A DNA stretch of 54,919 nucleotides from Branchiostoma floridae (lineage: Eukaryota > Chordata > Leptocardii > Amphioxiformes > Branchiostomatidae). Within the stretch, counting starts at the first letter, position 1. Each line of letters begins with the position of its first letter. A program made the position numbers and the translations under genes. Below, one piece after another: positions 52,888 through 54,919 of the stretch. The notes below the pieces were generated by a model. The model was not told the origin of the DNA. It saw only the letters and a list, made by a program, of their open reading frames with translations, and searched no databases. Location of the stretch: contig NC_049983.1 of the NCBI RefSeq assembly GCF_000003815.2, forward strand, positions 3,485,793 through 3,540,711, given 5' to 3'.

Positions 52888-53960
52888 CTGTAAGGAAAGA
52901 GAATCGTTGTACAGTGTGATGACAAAATGCTACGACCAACACTTGTTCCGATTTCCCTCAAAATGATGAAAAGAAGAAGTAGCCATCTGTTCAGTTCATT
53001 ACATGTCCTTTCTGAAAGAAAAAAGAAGAAGATGCAATATGTTATGTAGTATCACGGAACTAAAACCACATTTTTCTTCCGCAAGAAGAGATGTATATAC
53101 ATTTTGGCTATCTTTAACTATCTTACATATGTCATAAGTATGAAATTCTCATCATTCAACACTAAAGAATTAGGGCATTTTCGTATTACTCATGCACAAA
53201 ATGCCATCATTTTATGTTCCACCTACCATAAATTACATCGGTTACATGCAGGGAAGTCTCATTATAGAACATTCAGGACAAATAGAATTTGTATAATAAG
53301 ATTTCTTCCCAAAAGAAGGCTGTCAATTAACTACATCCTACAATCACTTCTTAACAGTACTGTTGTACAGCTCATTTGCTTTTGGTCCCTTTAGCTTTGC
53401 GGTTATTACTTAGTGCCTGGTACCCCAACCATATTTAAAAACAGTTTGATGGACACGATCCTCCGTACAGTCATCAATGGGTTTACGGTGTTGCCAAGGT
53501 GCTTGATGCCACATTAAAGACAGACGTGCCAAATGTCAGACTAATCAATAAAAATGATCTTGATTCACAGGTGCGAAGACAGAGATCCAGACAAAAACAA
53601 CTTGTTCAAAGTATAAAAATCTCATATTAATAAAGAAGGTTATGGTAGCATTTACAGATGGATTGTTAATGATCCAATAATTTGATTGATATATGTTTAA
53701 TCATGTTTAACTTTACTCAACAACCAGACGAGTGGATTTCCCATCTTTCACCACCAATGAATTATAGTATTTTGTAGTTATGCAAATCAAGTCTACATTT
53801 GCATAACTGACATCTACCGATATTCCTCTTTCATCTCTCAGTCTGCGACCTCCAATTTGACAGATCGCTCAACGAATTCTGTAGAAAAGAAACGAATTTT
53901 TTTTACACTTTGTGTGCTTTGCTGTCTTCTCAGTCACACTTTTACGTTTTATATGATATT
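52888..53960. other. Upstream flank of the LRR-Ig gene
   Basis: No exon could be supported. A 5' UTR exon is expected beyond 52887 because the coding exon starts at a splice acceptor. The 96-codon plus-strand frame at 53104 shows no recognisable domain. Confidence 0.35.
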
Positions 53961-53964
53961 CCTT

Positions 53965-54045
53965 TTTGGGGGGCAAAACGTTTTTATTCGCACGCTCGCA
54001 TCGGTTTTGGGGTTCCCAGAACATCTCATTCCTATAATCAGATCA
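53965..54045. repeat. Dispersed repeat shared with 25556-25625
   Basis: Contains 'attcgcacgctcgcatcgg' followed by 'tttggggttc'. Confidence 0.5.
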
Positions 54046-54129
54046 ACATGCACAGGGGGAGAGGGATCCTAGATTTCAAAGAAAGCAAGGGTCTTTATGA
54101 GCCACATTCGGTTAGCAATAAGAAAAATT

Positions 54130-54655
54130 AATCAGTAGCTGTTCTAATGTTGAAAGCAGACGTCGGCTTGATCTAACAGATGTGCCGAACCATTGGTAGA
54201 CTAATCTGCCTTTTCGAAATCTTTTTACAATAATTTTTTTTTTGACACGTCATCTATCTCGGTGTAACTGAGACTAAGAGGACAGATATGGAAACCGCCT
54301 ATCCAGACATTTGCGAATCAAACAGCTATGAAATTATTCAAACCCTTCTGGAACCACAGAGTGCACCATATTAACACTATATTAACACTCGGTTCTATAA
54401 GTAGTTCAATCAGAACCAGAAGTCACTCCAACCAGATTCACCCGGAGATTTTTCCTGGACAAGTCAGCAGCTATTGTTTTTGGAAAATCAGACCGTCTGA
54501 CTCGAGCTCGTAAGATGACAAAATTAGTACTTTTTGGAAACAAATGCTTTCCAAACAAGCTGCAAAATTCGGCGGTCTTCACCGATCTGCCCAAAGGGGG
54601 TGTGTATTCTATTTTAGAGCCTAACACTACCAAAAGATTGAATTGTTTATTCATA

Positions 54656-54740
<85 letters not shown>

Positions 54741-54919
54741 TTACTCTGAAAGCAGTAACCAATAGCTGTTCTAATGATGAAAGCAGACGTCGGCTTGATC
54801 TAACACATGTGCCGAACCAATGGTAGACTAATCTGGCTTTTGGAAATCTTTATACAGTAGATTTTGTTTCTGACACGTCGTCTATCTCTGTATAACTCAT
54901 AGTGAGACAGAAGACAAAT
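54130..54919. repeat. Direct repeat pair, ~160 bp, ~626 bp apart
   Basis: 54130-54290 and 54758-54919 share 'agctgttctaatg', 'gaaagcagacgtcggcttga', 'tgtgccgaacca', 'ggtagactaatctg' and 'gacacgtc(a/g)tctatctc'. The second copy reaches the window end, so the full unit is not visible. Confidence 0.85.
54656..54735. repeat. (TC)n followed by (TA)n microsatellite
   Basis: About 20 TC dinucleotides then about 16 TA dinucleotides. Frames across it (SLSLSL, YIYIYI) are artefacts. Confidence 0.98.

Noticed and set aside
54406-54826. Frames over the TC/TA microsatellite on both strands
   Set aside because: Low-complexity (SLSL, YIYI, ERER) translations of a dinucleotide repeat.
1-54919. CRISPR arrays, operons, bacterial-type promoters
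   Set aside because: The sequence is intron-bearing eukaryotic DNA; none of the repeats has CRISPR spacing.

Overview
This window looks like nuclear DNA of an invertebrate deuterostome, most likely a cephalochordate (amphioxus). The reasons are intron-rich genes with GT-AG boundaries, leucine-rich-repeat (LRR) and LRR-Ig receptors, a receptor tyrosine kinase (RTK) with an extracellular architecture not found in vertebrates, and many decayed non-LTR retrotransposons, SINE-like elements and MITEs. The species call is inference; no search could be run. Two 100-N assembly gaps lie at 44009-44108 and 45709-45808.

Layout. 1-5700 is repeats: a dispersed repeat with ~165-bp internal units, a TTA-flanked MITE, SINE-like pieces and a ~530-bp tandem duplication. 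5733-9724 (+) is an LRR transmembrane receptor. Its very long cytoplasmic tail carries 13 exact 84-bp repeats, each encoding a PKA/14-3-3-like motif (RRASLP) and a tyrosine motif (NTYWPWEI). One 2-bp frameshift interrupts its LRR region. 9776-20860 has no intact gene but holds a 912-bp TTAA-flanked element and several LINE remnants. 20863-35381 (-), possibly extending to 38732, is a multi-exon RTK that I could trace exon by exon with consistent splice phases: two laminin-G domains, EGF-like domains, one membrane span, a complete tyrosine kinase and a short acidic tail with a YINV motif. Its introns hold two more TTAA elements, LINE fragments and palindromes. 36640-38265 is a 5'-truncated, inactivated LINE nested in the dispersed repeat. 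39150-47520 is dominated by foldback, TTAA-flanked and tandem elements. 49949-52887 (-) is an LRR-Ig-transmembrane receptor. Its LRR and first-Ig part is broken by stops and frameshifts, while its second Ig, membrane span and tyrosine-repeat tail form one 556-codon open frame. A decayed copy of that tail lies just downstream.

How the genes relate. All three protein genes are single-span cell-surface receptors with tyrosine-bearing cytoplasmic regions. The RTK has an intact catalytic core. The two LRR receptors have no kinase but carry repeated tyrosine motifs (YxEI or YWPW in one, YxN in the other) of the kind read by SH2 adaptors after phosphorylation by another kinase. A functional link between them is a hypothesis only.

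The most unusual items are the paired Ser/Tyr motif array of the first LRR receptor, including its apparent origin by a 6-bp insertion into an ancestral NTYWEIP motif; the LamG-EGF-RTK architecture with a Cys-Thr pair replacing the usual Trp-Met before its AIE motif; the YxN-rich tail of the broken LRR-Ig gene; and the TTAA-flanked elements, one of which carries four perfect TGACGTCA sites.
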